This document shows positions 38,398 through 46,582 of a stretch of DNA of 64,000 nt, piece by piece. The notes beneath the pieces are model-generated. The model worked only from the letters and a program-made list of their open reading frames with translations. It searched no databases and was not told where the DNA came from. The stretch's first letter is position 1; each line of letters begins with the position of its first letter. The DNA is from Bacteroidota bacterium. GTDB lineage: Bacteria; Bacteroidota; Bacteroidia; Chitinophagales; Chitinophagaceae. The stretch covers positions 55,170-119,169 of the forward strand of contig JAFDXI010000046.1 of NCBI GenBank assembly GCA_018268035.1. Reading direction: 5' to 3'. The position numbers were made by a program, and so were the translations under genes.

Positions 38398-40149
38398 ATG
38401 CTTCTGAAGAGATCGAATTGCCTTGCTTACCTGTTTATATGTATCAGCTTTGCATTTTGCAAAAAAGAAATCACTCCGTCTCCCGGTGGAGGAGATAATA
38501 ATGGTGGCGGAAATACTCCTGATACCATTCCTGCAATCGTTACGCCTGCAGATCCTGCACTCGCCAACTCTATTGGTTTTTTCATGGATGGATGGAAATC
38601 AAAAAATTTTTCTGCGCCGGATGCAAAAGATACTTCTTTACCTTCTTCAGCCAGCATCACTGTTACAGTTGATGCTTCAACTATTCTATCAAAAATTTCT
38701 CCATTATTATTTGCCAACAATGCCAATTCATGGATGGGTGATTTTTCCAACAACAATTTGCTACAATATATTACTGATCTGAAACCAAAAGTTATCCGAT
38801 TTCCAGGAGGAAGTATTAGCGATATATATTTCTGGAATCAACCCAACAATGTAAAACCCGTTGATGCACCTGATAACCTGGTGAATAGTGACGGCACAAC
38901 CACAGCAGCAGGTTACTGGTATGGTACAAATAATGATAACTGGACTTGTTCAGTTGACAAATATTACCAGATGTTGCAGCAAACGGGTAATGAAGGTATG
39001 ATTACTGTAAATTATGGTTATGCCCGGTATGGCACTTCTGAAAATCCTGTTGCTGCCGCTGCACATCTTGCAGCAGATTGGGTGCGTTATGATAATGGCC
39101 GCACAAAATATTGGGAAATAGGAAATGAAAACTATGGAGATTGGGAAGCCGGTTACCGCATTGATCCATCACAAAATAAAGACGGGCAACCTGAAATTGC
39201 TACTGGCACTTTGTATGGTACGAATTTCAAAATATTTGCAGACTCAATGAGAAAGGCTGCAGATGAAGTGGGTGCCACAATTTATATCGGTGCATTATTA
39301 GTCAGTCAACAACCGCAATCTTATGAAACTGAAACAGTAAAAAACTGGAACCAGGGTGTGTTGACTGCAGCCGGAAATACTCCTGACTTTTTAATTGTGC
39401 ATGATTATTTTACAAATTATCATACAGATGCCCAACCTGCAGAAATTCTTGCGAGCGCCACTGCTGTTCCTTCTGCTGTTATGAACTATGTTAACCAAAG
39501 TCAGAAGAATGCAGGGCTTGCAAAAAAACCAATTGCATTAACTGAATGGAATATTTTTTCAGAGGGATCACAACAACAGGTTTCTTTTGTTGCAGGCATG
39601 CATGCAGTTGTATCTATTAATGAATTTATGAAGCAAAAGTTTGGTTATGCAAGCCGTTGGGATTTGGCGAATGCATGGGATAACGGAAACGACCATGGCA
39701 TGTTTAGCCAGGGCGATGAACCTAATGTACCAATATGGAACCCGAGGCCTGTTTTTTATTATGAATACTTCATGCAAAAAATGTTGGGCGACCGTTGCAT
39801 CAGTGCCAGCGTTTCAGGAGGTAGCAATATCAATGCTTATGCATCCACATTCAGTTCAGGTGAAATAGGTGTAACCTTGGTGAATCAATCTTCTTCTGCA
39901 CAAACCATAAAACTTGGTTATAAAAATTTCAATCCCGGTAAAAAATTCTATTGGTACACATTAACAGGCGGTACAGACAACGGAGTTTTCTCAAGAAAAG
40001 TTTATGTAAATAAACAGGGAACAAACTTACCTGCTGGCGGGCCTACAGGTTACACTTCAGTAAAAGCATATTCAGCCAGTGCAGCTAATGGTGTATTCAT
40101 CACACTGCCACCAATGAGTGTAGTGTTTATGGCTGTAGAAAAAAAATAA
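38398..40149 (+). CDS. Lipoprotein glycoside hydrolase, alpha-L-arabinofuranosidase-like
   Basis: Lipoprotein signal with Cys21 (FAFC), then a Gly/Asn-rich linker (about 28-45), then a clan GH-A TIM barrel (about 90-470) and a C-terminal beta-sandwich (about 475-583). Glu244 in KYWEIGNENYG is in the position of the acid/base and Glu383 in ALTEWN that of the nucleophile; RFPGGS is also typical of the arabinofuranosidase group (GH51 and relatives). The likely substrate is an arabinose-containing plant or algal glycan, handled at the cell surface; the exact family and substrate are inference. Single gene, no SusC/SusD partners nearby. Confidence 0.85.
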   Translation: MLLKRSNCLAYLFICISFAFCKKEITPSPGGGDNNGGGNTPDTIPAIVTPADPALANSIGFFMDGWKSKNFSAPDAKDTSLPSSASITVTVDASTILSKISPLLFANNANSWMGDFSNNNLLQYITDLKPKVIRFPGGSISDIYFWNQPNNVKPVDAPDNLVNSDGTTTAAGYWYGTNNDNWTCSVDKYYQMLQQTGNEGMITVNYGYARYGTSENPVAAAAHLAADWVRYDNGRTKYWEIGNENYGDWEAGYRIDPSQNKDGQPEIATGTLYGTNFKIFADSMRKAADEVGATIYIGALLVSQQPQSYETETVKNWNQGVLTAAGNTPDFLIVHDYFTNYHTDAQPAEILASATAVPSAVMNYVNQSQKNAGLAKKPIALTEWNIFSEGSQQQVSFVAGMHAVVSINEFMKQKFGYASRWDLANAWDNGNDHGMFSQGDEPNVPIWNPRPVFYYEYFMQKMLGDRCISASVSGGSNINAYASTFSSGEIGVTLVNQSSSAQTIKLGYKNFNPGKKFYWYTLTGGTDNGVFSRKVYVNKQGTNLPAGGPTGYTSVKAYSASAANGVFITLPPMSVVFMAVEKK

Positions 40150-40184
40150 AAGGGGAAAGATTTTGTTCTGAAAAAAATTCAGGT

Positions 40185-40655
40185 TTAATCCTGCAACATC
40201 AATTCTGATTTCAGTAAAACATGGAGCTTGATAACATTTTCTTCATTACCGCATAAATCAGCCAAAGTCATTTTATTTAAAACCTGGTCAACTGTAAACT
40301 GAATAATTTTCCAAAGAGAACGGGCTGAGCAGTTAACAGAATTGGTACAGAGTTTTAATGCACCAATATGTGAAGCGCAAAATTTATCATCAAACAAAGC
40401 ACCTCCCAATGTTTTTAAAACTTCGTTGATATTGATTTCTGATGTAAGCCTCGAAAGTATATAACCACCTTTTTGCCCTGGTGTACTTTTCAAAAATCCC
40501 GCTAATCTTAATTGGCGTGTTAGCTTGGCTACGTAATGTGGTGTTAATCCTTCTGATTCACTTAGCTGTGGAATACTCATACCATTATCATCACCACATC
40601 TTGCAATGCGGATGAGTATCCTGATTCCGTATTCCTCCTGGGCGGTTATTTTCAT
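40185..40655 (-). CDS. Rrf2-family transcription regulator (IscR-like), last gene of the SUF operon
   Basis: Winged-helix protein of 156 aa. Residues 1-80 are the DNA-binding part (ITAQEEYGIRILIRIA; the recognition region is LTPHYVAKLTRQL). Three cysteines, C93, C103 and C109, form the probable iron-sulfur ligand set; the spacing C-x9-C-x5-C differs from C-x5-C-x5-C in E. coli IscR. Position at the end of the SUF operon makes it the likely sensor that adjusts cluster synthesis. Its 87-bp upstream spacer holds a nested inverted repeat, and a palindrome lies at the sufB promoter; either could be its operator (inference). Confidence 0.88.
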   Translation of the reverse strand: MKITAQEEYGIRILIRIARCGDDNGMSIPQLSESEGLTPHYVAKLTRQLRLAGFLKSTPGQKGGYILSRLTSEININEVLKTLGGALFDDKFCASHIGALKLCTNSVNCSARSLWKIIQFTVDQVLNKMTLADLCGNEENVIKLHVLLKSELMLQD

Positions 40656-40671
40656 TATTTATATTTTTTAA

Positions 40672-40732
40672 AGTTTACCCGTTCACACCATGAACGGTTC
40701 ATTTCATTACTGCTTTTGTGAACAGGTAAACT
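40672..40732 (-). promoter_or_regulatory. Nested inverted repeat before the Rrf2 gene
   Basis: Outer arms AGTTTACCCGTTCAC (40672-40686) and GTGAACAGGTAAACT (40718-40732) pair with one mismatch over 15 bp. Within it CCGTTCA (40679-40685) pairs perfectly with TGAACGG (40691-40697). The half-site GTTCA/TGAAC thus occurs four times in about 60 bp. The element lies 17 bp upstream of the regulator's ATG and 10 bp after the bacilliredoxin stop, so it could be an operator for autoregulation or an RNA structure inside the operon transcript. Confidence 0.55.
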
Positions 40733-40741
40733 ATTGAAATT

Positions 40742-41299
40742 TTATTGTTGCTTTTCTATTGAAAGCGGGTCAACATCATAAGTGGATATAAAATATTGCC
40801 TCAACTCTTCCACTGATGCATCATTATTTTCTTTGGTACAAACTTTATTGTATTCCTGTATCAAAGTATCTGCAATATCACCTGCTGCACTTCTTTCAAT
40901 CTGGTAACGGTGTAAAATAAAAATCAGTTCACCATCTTTAAACAAATAAATATTAGGTGAGCTGGGTGTAATACCAGGTAAATAAGTATTACGCAAATGT
41001 GCCACTGCTTCTTTTTCCATACCGGCAAATAATGTGAGTTTTTCATCCGGTATAAGTTTGCTGAAAAATGAAAGTAATGCACCCGGCCTTGCTACTCTTG
41101 CACCACAACCACATACTGAATTGAGGATAACCATTTTCACTTTACCATCATTTACATTTAATGCCTTATCAACATCCTCTGCTGTGAGCATTTCAGTGAA
41201 ACCATTATCCGTAAGTTCTTTACGAAGTGGTGCAGCAATTTGTTCCGGGTATGAAGGGCCATTGTTGCCCATTAAACTATCTACGCTTATCTGTGCCAT
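40742..41299 (-). CDS. Bacilliredoxin family protein (BrxA/BrxB type, DUF1094)
   Basis: Thioredoxin-like protein with the atypical active site C63-G-C65 in SVCGCGARVARPG, characteristic of bacilliredoxins, which remove bacillithiol or other low-molecular thiols from proteins. Later conserved block: LPGITPSSPNIYLFKDGELIFILHR. 185 aa is about 40 residues longer than the Bacillus members; the extra part is a C-terminal tail (about 145-185) with an additional Cys. Its place between sufT and the Rrf2 gene suggests a task in thiol or sulfur handling during cluster assembly; that link is inference. Whether this organism makes bacillithiol cannot be seen here. Confidence 0.9.
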   Translation of the reverse strand: MAQISVDSLMGNNGPSYPEQIAAPLRKELTDNGFTEMLTAEDVDKALNVNDGKVKMVILNSVCGCGARVARPGALLSFFSKLIPDEKLTLFAGMEKEAVAHLRNTYLPGITPSSPNIYLFKDGELIFILHRYQIERSAAGDIADTLIQEYNKVCTKENNDASVEELRQYFISTYDVDPLSIEKQQ

Positions 41300-41420
41300 A
41301 AAAATTTTTTTTTAATCCCTCTCTTAAAATACTTCTGCGAAGGAGGGTAACTTCGAAGATTGTTTAATTGTTATTGTTAGAAAATTTTTTCAAAAAACTT
41401 CACGCTACAAAACAGCGCAA

Positions 41421-41744
41421 TTACATAAACCCTAATTCCAATGCTGCTGCTTCACTCATCATGCTTTTATCCCAGGGTGGCGACCAGGTTACAGACACAT
41501 GCACATCATTCACTCCTTCAATCTCTCTTACTTTCTGGTCCACTTCTACAGGAATTGTTTGTGCTGCCGGGCAACTTGGCGCTGTCAATGTCATAGTGAT
41601 TTGTACATTGTTGATAGGTAAAATATCAACAGTATAAATCAAACCCAGGTCATAAATATTCACCGGTATTTCCGGGTCATAAATTTCCTGCAGTTTCTCA
41701 ATCACTTTTTCTTTTAAATCCATATCAACATCTCCGTTTATCAT
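41421..41744 (-). CDS. sufT: SufT-like MIP18/DUF59 protein
   Basis: 107 aa protein of the MIP18 (DUF59) family, which helps in iron-sulfur cluster maturation. Hallmarks are DPEIPVNIYDLGLIY near the N-terminus and LTAPSCPAAQTIP with the conserved cysteine of the family, then VTWSPPWDKSMMSEAA. It lies 34 bp after sufE and 121 bp before the bacilliredoxin gene. An internal ATG seven codons later is an alternative start. Confidence 0.9.
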   Translation of the reverse strand: MINGDVDMDLKEKVIEKLQEIYDPEIPVNIYDLGLIYTVDILPINNVQITMTLTAPSCPAAQTIPVEVDQKVREIEGVNDVHVSVTWSPPWDKSMMSEAAALELGFM

Positions 41745-41778
41745 TCTTCAGAAATTGTATAAAATAATTTTCAAATCA

Positions 41779-42216
41779 TCACCCATTCATTTTTACCTGG
41801 TATGCCAGAGCATAATTTTTCATCTGTTTCACCATTGAAAGCAAACCATTGCTGCGGGTTTGTGCCAGGTGATTTTTCATTCCAATCTTGTCAATAAATT
41901 CAAGCGTTGCATCCAGTATTTCTTTTGGTGTATGGCCTGATAAAACTCTTATCAGCATACTCACTAATCCTTTTACAATCACTGCATCACTATCTGCTTT
42001 GAAAAAAATCCTTCCTTCTTTTTCGTTTGCTATCAGCCATACCTGGCTTTGGCAACCTTTTATTTTGTATTCATCAATTTTATATTTTGTGTCTAATGGC
42101 TCCAGCTTTTTCCCAAGGTCAATAATGTATTCATACTTGTCTTCCCAGGTATCAAATAATGAAAACTCTTCTGTTATTTCATCTTCTGTTTCCTGTATTG
42201 TTTGAACTGCATTCAT
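41779..42216 (-). CDS. sufE: SufE, sulfur acceptor for SufS
   Basis: Takes the persulfide from SufS and passes it to the SufBCD scaffold. 145 aa. The acceptor cysteine is C55 in YKIKGCQSQVWL; GLVSMLIRVLSGHTPKEIL and the C-terminal SNGLLSMVKQM blocks are also conserved. No signal peptide. A 344-bp gap with two 113-bp direct repeats separates it from sufS upstream; it is still in the same orientation, but that gap could lower its co-transcription. Confidence 0.94.
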   Translation of the reverse strand: MNAVQTIQETEDEITEEFSLFDTWEDKYEYIIDLGKKLEPLDTKYKIDEYKIKGCQSQVWLIANEKEGRIFFKADSDAVIVKGLVSMLIRVLSGHTPKEILDATLEFIDKIGMKNHLAQTRSNGLLSMVKQMKNYALAYQVKMNG

Positions 42217-42263
42217 TATTTGCCCAAAATATTTTTATATCAAATTGTATAATCAATTTTTGC

Positions 42264-42376
42264 CCGTCATGACGAGGAACCGAGACATCTGTTATTATTC
42301 ATTTGGATTAATGATTGTGAGATTTCTCTCCCGATTAAATCGGGATCGAAATGACGAGAACATCGTCGAAATGACG
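42264..42376. repeat. 113-bp intergenic repeat, copy 1
   Basis: Starts CCGTCATGACGAGG and ends TCGAAATGACG, so the ends are inverted versions of each other (CGTCAT.../...ATGACG). An internal perfect palindrome CCCGATTAAATCGGG can form a hairpin. Copy 2 has the same length and about nine base differences by eye. The pattern is like dispersed REP/MITE-type elements that I know from Bacteroidota genomes; no coding capacity. Confidence 0.8.
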
Positions 42377-42402
42377 TTTCATCATCGTAATGATGTTGTT
42401 GG

Positions 42403-42515
42403 CCGTCATGTCGAGGAAACGAGACATCTGTTATTATTTTTTTTGATTAATAATTATGAGATTTCTCTCCCGATAAAATCGGGATCGAAATGACGAGAAC
42501 ATCATCGAAATGACG
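42403..42515. repeat. 113-bp intergenic repeat, copy 2
   Basis: Direct repeat of 42264-42376 at an offset of 139 bp, beginning CCGTCATGTCGAGG and ending TCGAAATGACG. The internal palindrome is CCCGATAAAATCGGG, with one change against copy 1, leaving the CCCGAT/ATCGGG arms intact. The 26-bp spacer between the copies holds CATCAT/ATGATG arms. Confidence 0.8.
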
Positions 42516-42560
42516 TATGCAAAGAGCTTTATTATTTCACAACATTCAACAACCCAACCA

Positions 42561-43814
42561 TTACTTCAACATCTTAATTGCCTTTCCAACACCTTTTACC
42601 AATTCATCCACTTCTTCCTTTGTATTATACATCGCAAAAGATGCACGGACTGTTCCAGGTATTTCAAACCTATTCATCAATGGCTGGCAACAATGATGTC
42701 CTGTTCTCACAGCAATGCCATAGTTGTCCAGTAAAATTCCCATATCCTGCGGATGTGCACCATCTACAATAAAAGATACAACACTTGTTTTATGTTTTGA
42801 TGTCCCTATCAACCTTACACCTTCAATTGCACTCAACTGCTCCATTGCATATTTTGTCAGCGCTTCTTCATGCCTGCGAATATTTTCTTTTCCAGTTTCA
42901 TTTACAAAATCAAGTGCTGCTTTGAAAGCAACAGTATCTGCAATATTGGGTGTACCTGCTTCAAATTTGTAAGGCAAATCGTTATAAGTTGTTTTTTCAA
43001 ATGTTACTTCTTTTATCATTTCACCACCGCCCATATAAGGTGGCATTGCTTCCAGCAATTCTTTTTTGCCATACAAAACACCAACACCTGTCGGGCCATA
43101 AACTTTATGACTGGAGATAACAAAAAAATCACAATCCATATCCTGCACATCTATTTCAAGATGAACAGATGATTGTGCACCATCCACCAACACAACTATA
43201 TTATGCCTGTGTGCAATCTCAATAATTTCTTTCACAGGGTTGATTGTCCCCAATGAATTGGAAGCATGAACTATTGAAACAATTTTAGTTTTTGGTGTGA
43301 TGAGTTTTTCAAAATCATCCATCACCAAATCACCGTTATCATCAACAGGTATAATTTTTAAAACTGCTTTTTTTTCCTCGCAAACTAATTGCCAGGGTAC
43401 AATATTGGAATGATGTTCCATACCGGTGATGATAATTTCATCACCTTCTTTAATATGCTGCCTGCCATAAGTTGCAGCTACTAAATTGATACCTTCTGTA
43501 ACACCTCTTGTAAAAATAATTTCTTCGCGGTGCCTTGCATTGATGAATTCTTTTACAGTATCACGTGTAGCTTCAAAAGCAGCAGTTGCTTCTTCGGCAA
43601 GAGAATGAATGCCCCTGTGGATATTTGCATTATACTGGTGATAATATCTCACCAATGCATCAATCACGACCTGTGGTTTTTGTGCAGTAGCTGCATTATC
43701 AAAATACACCAGGTCCCTTCCTTTCACTTTTCTTTCAAGCACAGGAAACTTTTTGCGTATTTCAGCAACATCAAATGCTTTGCTCTTTTTTATATTAATA
43801 TCTGTAGAAACCAT
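42561..43814 (-). CDS. sufS: SufS, cysteine desulfurase
   Basis: PLP enzyme that takes sulfur from cysteine. 417 aa, group II. PLP lysine K237 in ISSHKVYGPTG, with D211 and Q214 in VDGAQS. The persulfide cysteine is C375 in RTGHHCCQPLM, where C376 replaces the Ala of the usual GHHCAQP. It precedes sufE in the operon. 57 bp separate it from sufD upstream. Confidence 0.96.
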   Translation of the reverse strand: MVSTDINIKKSKAFDVAEIRKKFPVLERKVKGRDLVYFDNAATAQKPQVVIDALVRYYHQYNANIHRGIHSLAEEATAAFEATRDTVKEFINARHREEIIFTRGVTEGINLVAATYGRQHIKEGDEIIITGMEHHSNIVPWQLVCEEKKAVLKIIPVDDNGDLVMDDFEKLITPKTKIVSIVHASNSLGTINPVKEIIEIAHRHNIVVLVDGAQSSVHLEIDVQDMDCDFFVISSHKVYGPTGVGVLYGKKELLEAMPPYMGGGEMIKEVTFEKTTYNDLPYKFEAGTPNIADTVAFKAALDFVNETGKENIRRHEEALTKYAMEQLSAIEGVRLIGTSKHKTSVVSFIVDGAHPQDMGILLDNYGIAVRTGHHCCQPLMNRFEIPGTVRASFAMYNTKEEVDELVKGVGKAIKMLK

Positions 43815-43871
43815 TTTTATTTTTTGTCAGTTGTGTATTGCAATGACCTGTTGTTTTTACAATACCATTTT

Positions 43872-45170
43872 TTATTCATCAATGTTCAACCTTTCATCTA
43901 TTTTATTTTCCAGGTAACTGCGCAATGCAGCGGGCTTCACCTGCTCTAAAATATCAGCAGCAAAAGCATGTAACAACAAAGCCTTTGCTTTCTTTTCACC
44001 AATGCCCCTTGCCCTTAAATAAAATAAAGCTTCATCATCCAAACGGCCTACTGTGCAACCATGTGAACATTTTACATCATCAGCAAAAATCTCCAACTGT
44101 GGTTTTGTATTTACAGTTGCAGTATCACTCATCAACACATTTTTGTTGCTTTGATAAGCGTTGGTTTTTTGTGCATCCTGCCTTACAAAAATTTTCCCGT
44201 TGAATACACCGGTAGCACGGCCATCAATAATGCCTTTATAAAATTCATTGCTGAAACAATTCGGTTGGATATTATCAACTATACTGTGGTTGTCAACATG
44301 CGTATTTCCTTTTACCATGTATAAACCATACAAATGTCCTTCATTGTTGGGCGCTTCAAGAATCATGTTGATGTTATTGCGCACAGTGCCACCATTCAAT
44401 GTTACAGTAACACAATGCGTAAAACATTTGCCCACCTGCTGAATATGAGTGGTGCCAACATGATGGCAGTTTTCATCTTCATCCTGCACTTTATAATATT
44501 CAAGCCTTGCATTTTCACGGACAGCAATTTCAAACACTTCGTTTGTAAAACTTTCCTGGCTGCCATTATTTTTATACAGCTCTGCAACCTGCACCTGTGC
44601 ATTTTCTTCCACCACCATCAGGCTGCGGGGTTGTACAAAATGATTATCACTTGTTGTATCAGTTAAATGATAAACAAATACAGGATTTTCAACAACTTTA
44701 TTTTTCTTAACTACTACAAACAAACCATTAGCAACAAAAGCTGCATTCAAAGCATTCATACCATCTTTATTGTATTTACTGCTTTGGTTTAAATGTAGCT
44801 GCACATAATTTTTATATTCACTTTCTGCTGCTTCATGCAGGTTCAGGACTACCAGTGATTCACTGTTGATTTTTGAAAGTTCTTTTACAAAAACTCCATT
44901 TACAAAAAATAATTCAGCAGCAGCATCTGCGTGCAGCCTTATAGAATCCAGTGTTTCTTTTGAAGGTAATGCAGCAGCAATATTCAGTTCAAAATTTTTA
45001 TTGGTGATGGGCGCCAAACGTGTGTATTTCCACTCTTCATTTCTTGAAGTTGGTATGCCTGATGTATTGAATACTTCGATTGCCTTTGCACGCACCGAAC
45101 CCAGCAACCCGTTACCCGCAATTGCGTTGAGCTCTTTGTATTTACTCTGTATTGTTTCTGTTAAACTCAT
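43872..45170 (-). CDS. sufD: SufD, scaffold subunit of SufBCD
   Basis: Beta-helix protein that, with SufB and SufC, forms the assembly scaffold. 432 aa. Opens with a helical part (about 1-80, SRNEEWKYTRLAPI), then the beta-helix, and ends with CSHGCTVGRLDDEALFYLRARG, the conserved block with the His close to the SufB interface. The stop is 57 bp before sufS. A spacer of 132 bp with an inverted repeat lies between it and sufC. Confidence 0.94.
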   Translation of the reverse strand: MSLTETIQSKYKELNAIAGNGLLGSVRAKAIEVFNTSGIPTSRNEEWKYTRLAPITNKNFELNIAAALPSKETLDSIRLHADAAAELFFVNGVFVKELSKINSESLVVLNLHEAAESEYKNYVQLHLNQSSKYNKDGMNALNAAFVANGLFVVVKKNKVVENPVFVYHLTDTTSDNHFVQPRSLMVVEENAQVQVAELYKNNGSQESFTNEVFEIAVRENARLEYYKVQDEDENCHHVGTTHIQQVGKCFTHCVTVTLNGGTVRNNINMILEAPNNEGHLYGLYMVKGNTHVDNHSIVDNIQPNCFSNEFYKGIIDGRATGVFNGKIFVRQDAQKTNAYQSNKNVLMSDTATVNTKPQLEIFADDVKCSHGCTVGRLDDEALFYLRARGIGEKKAKALLLHAFAADILEQVKPAALRSYLENKIDERLNIDE

Positions 45171-45258
45171 AAAAGCCTATCCTTCATTCCCTCATTTTAA
45201 AAGGGAGTATAAAAATTTTTTTAATTATTTATTTTCGGTTTGTCGCTTATCAATTGTA

Positions 45259-45292
45259 GTGTTTTGAATGTTTTTTCATCATTGCAAAACAC
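45259..45292 (-). repeat. Inverted repeat in the sufC-sufD spacer
   Basis: GTGTTTTG (45259-45266) and CAAAACAC (45285-45292) pair perfectly; further pairing is possible inside (ATG/CAT). It lies 10 bp beyond the sufC stop. It may be an RNA hairpin that protects or ends part of the operon transcript. Confidence 0.45.
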
Positions 45293-45302
45293 CAATCAAT
45301 TT

Positions 45303-46064
45303 TTAAGAGACTGCAGCTTCCAGTTCCTGCTTTATAAAATCATAACCTTTTTCTTCCAGTTCCAAAGCCAGTTCTTTACCGCCGGATTTTACAATGCGCC
45401 CTTTATATAATACATGCACAAAATCAGGAACGATATAATCCAATAAACGCTGGTAGTGTGTAATCACCAATGTTGCATTATCTTTTGTGCGCAATGCATT
45501 TACTCCATCAGCAACAATCCGCAACGCATCAATATCCAAACCACTGTCAGTTTCATCTAAAATTGCAAGCTTGGGTTCAAGCATTGCCATCTGGAAAATT
45601 TCATTTCTTTTCTTTTCACCACCACTAAAACCCTCATTCAAAGAACGGCTTGTCAGGCTCTGGTCAATTTTTACCAGTTTCATTCTTTCCTTCATCAGTT
45701 TTAAAAATGAAACAGCATCCAAAGGTTCCTGACCACGATGTTTGCGGGCTTCATTCACTGCAGTTTTTATAAAATTAGTTGTGCTTACGCCTGGTATTTC
45801 AATCGGGTATTGAAATGCCAGAAACAAACCTTCCCTTGCCCTTTCTTCAGGAGCCATTTCCAACAAATTGATTCCATCAAAATCTACAGAACCTTCAGTT
45901 ACTTCATATTCGCTCTTACCTGCCAGCACAGATGCGAGGGTGCTTTTACCGGAACCATTCGGCCCCATTATAGCATGCACTTCTCCTGCATTGATTTCGA
46001 GGTTGATACCATTCAATATTTTCTTGTCTTCAATCTGAGCGTGTAAGTTTTTTATTTCTAACAT
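45303..46064 (-). CDS. sufC: SufC, ATPase of SufBCD
   Basis: ABC-type ATPase that drives the SufB-SufD scaffold; soluble. Walker [10 protein letters not shown], signature [11 protein letters not shown] (the typical SufC form), Walker [13 protein letters not shown], and the H-loop [12 protein letters not shown]. 253 aa is normal. Its start is only 14-15 bp from the left heptamer array that flanks the four-helix-bundle gene. Confidence 0.97.
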   Translation of the reverse strand: MLEIKNLHAQIEDKKILNGINLEINAGEVHAIMGPNGSGKSTLASVLAGKSEYEVTEGSVDFDGINLLEMAPEERAREGLFLAFQYPIEIPGVSTTNFIKTAVNEARKHRGQEPLDAVSFLKLMKERMKLVKIDQSLTSRSLNEGFSGGEKKRNEIFQMAMLEPKLAILDETDSGLDIDALRIVADGVNALRTKDNATLVITHYQRLLDYIVPDFVHVLYKGRIVKSGGKELALELEEKGYDFIKQELEAAVS

Positions 46065-46079
46065 AGTTGTAAGTCTTTT

Positions 46080-46107
46080 TAGCTATTAGCTAATAGCCTT
46101 TAGCTTT
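46080..46107. repeat. 7-bp tandem array, four copies, left of the four-helix-bundle gene
   Basis: Four perfect-length heptamers of form TAGCYWW in register. The stop codon of the four-helix-bundle gene (46086-46088) lies inside the array. The 12-mer TTAGCTATTAGC at 46079-46090 recurs at 46487-46498, right at the other end of the gene. Confidence 0.7.
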
Positions 46108-46481
46108 ATTGATTCCTGATTATTATTATTTTTATTTAATGTACTTATGAAGCGATGAATCATTTTTATTTCTTCCTCAAGTAAAACTTCTACATTATTT
46201 ATTTTATCCGGCGAAACCCAATTCAATTCTTTTACTATCACTAAATAAGTTTGAACTTCAAATGCAGAGCCTAAAGAAAGTTGAAGAAACCTTGCATAAT
46301 CTTTATCACTATCCCTGCTGCTGCCTTCAGCAATATTTGCAGGTATTGAAGTTGCTGCTCTTGTCATTTGAGAAACTATACCAAACTTTTCTGTTTCCGG
46401 TAATTGTTTTGTTAGCATATAAACCAGCTTAACTATTTCAATTCCTTTTTGCCAGATATGTAGTTCTTTATAATTTTTCAT
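46086..46481 (-). CDS. Four-helix-bundle protein (23S rRNA intervening-sequence family) inside the SUF operon
   Basis: 131 aa, all-helical. YKELHIWQKGIEIVKLVY at the N-terminus and QMTRAATSIPANIAEGSSR in the middle are diagnostic of the S23/IVP family, first found in intervening sequences of 23S rRNA and common in Bacteroidota as free genes. Its function is unknown. It lies between sufB and sufC, where SUF operons have no such gene, and is bordered by heptamer arrays and a 12-bp direct repeat. I read it as an inserted cassette rather than a SUF part. Confidence 0.92.
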   Translation of the reverse strand: MKNYKELHIWQKGIEIVKLVYMLTKQLPETEKFGIVSQMTRAATSIPANIAEGSSRDSDKDYARFLQLSLGSAFEVQTYLVIVKELNWVSPDKINNVEVLLEEEIKMIHRFISTLNKNNNNQESIKLKAIS

Positions 46482-46486
46482 CCTAC

Positions 46487-46498
46487 TTAGCTATTAGC
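46487..46498. repeat. 12-bp direct repeat, right copy
   Basis: TTAGCTATTAGC, identical to 46079-46090. The two copies border the four-helix-bundle gene. Confidence 0.65.
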
Positions 46499-46539
46499 AA
46501 ATAATTTTTATATTCAATTTCTCCATTAACAATTCTTAA

Positions 46540-46581
46540 TAGCCAATGGCTAAAAGCTAACAGCCAACAGCTAATAGCCAC
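46540..46581. repeat. 7-bp tandem array, six copies, right of the four-helix-bundle gene
   Basis: Six consecutive heptamers of general form NRGCYAA. GCTAATAGCC within it (46570-46579) is also present in the left array (46089-46098). It ends just before the sufB stop codon at 46583. Confidence 0.7.
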
Positions 46582-46582
46582 C

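Larger units (their letters stand above)
42217..42560. other. 344-bp sufS-sufE spacer, holding two 113-bp repeats
   Basis: No gene. Most of the spacer (42264-42515) is a direct repeat pair with a 26-bp spacer; see the two repeat entries. Confidence 0.8.

Noticed and set aside
40168..40182. CTGAA/TTCAG stem between the glycosidase and Rrf2 genes as a bidirectional terminator
   Set aside because: Only five pairs with an A-only loop; too weak to call.
41316..41347. CCCTC/GAGGG arms between the bacilliredoxin and sufT genes
   Set aside because: Short stem with a loop of more than 20 bases; no further support.
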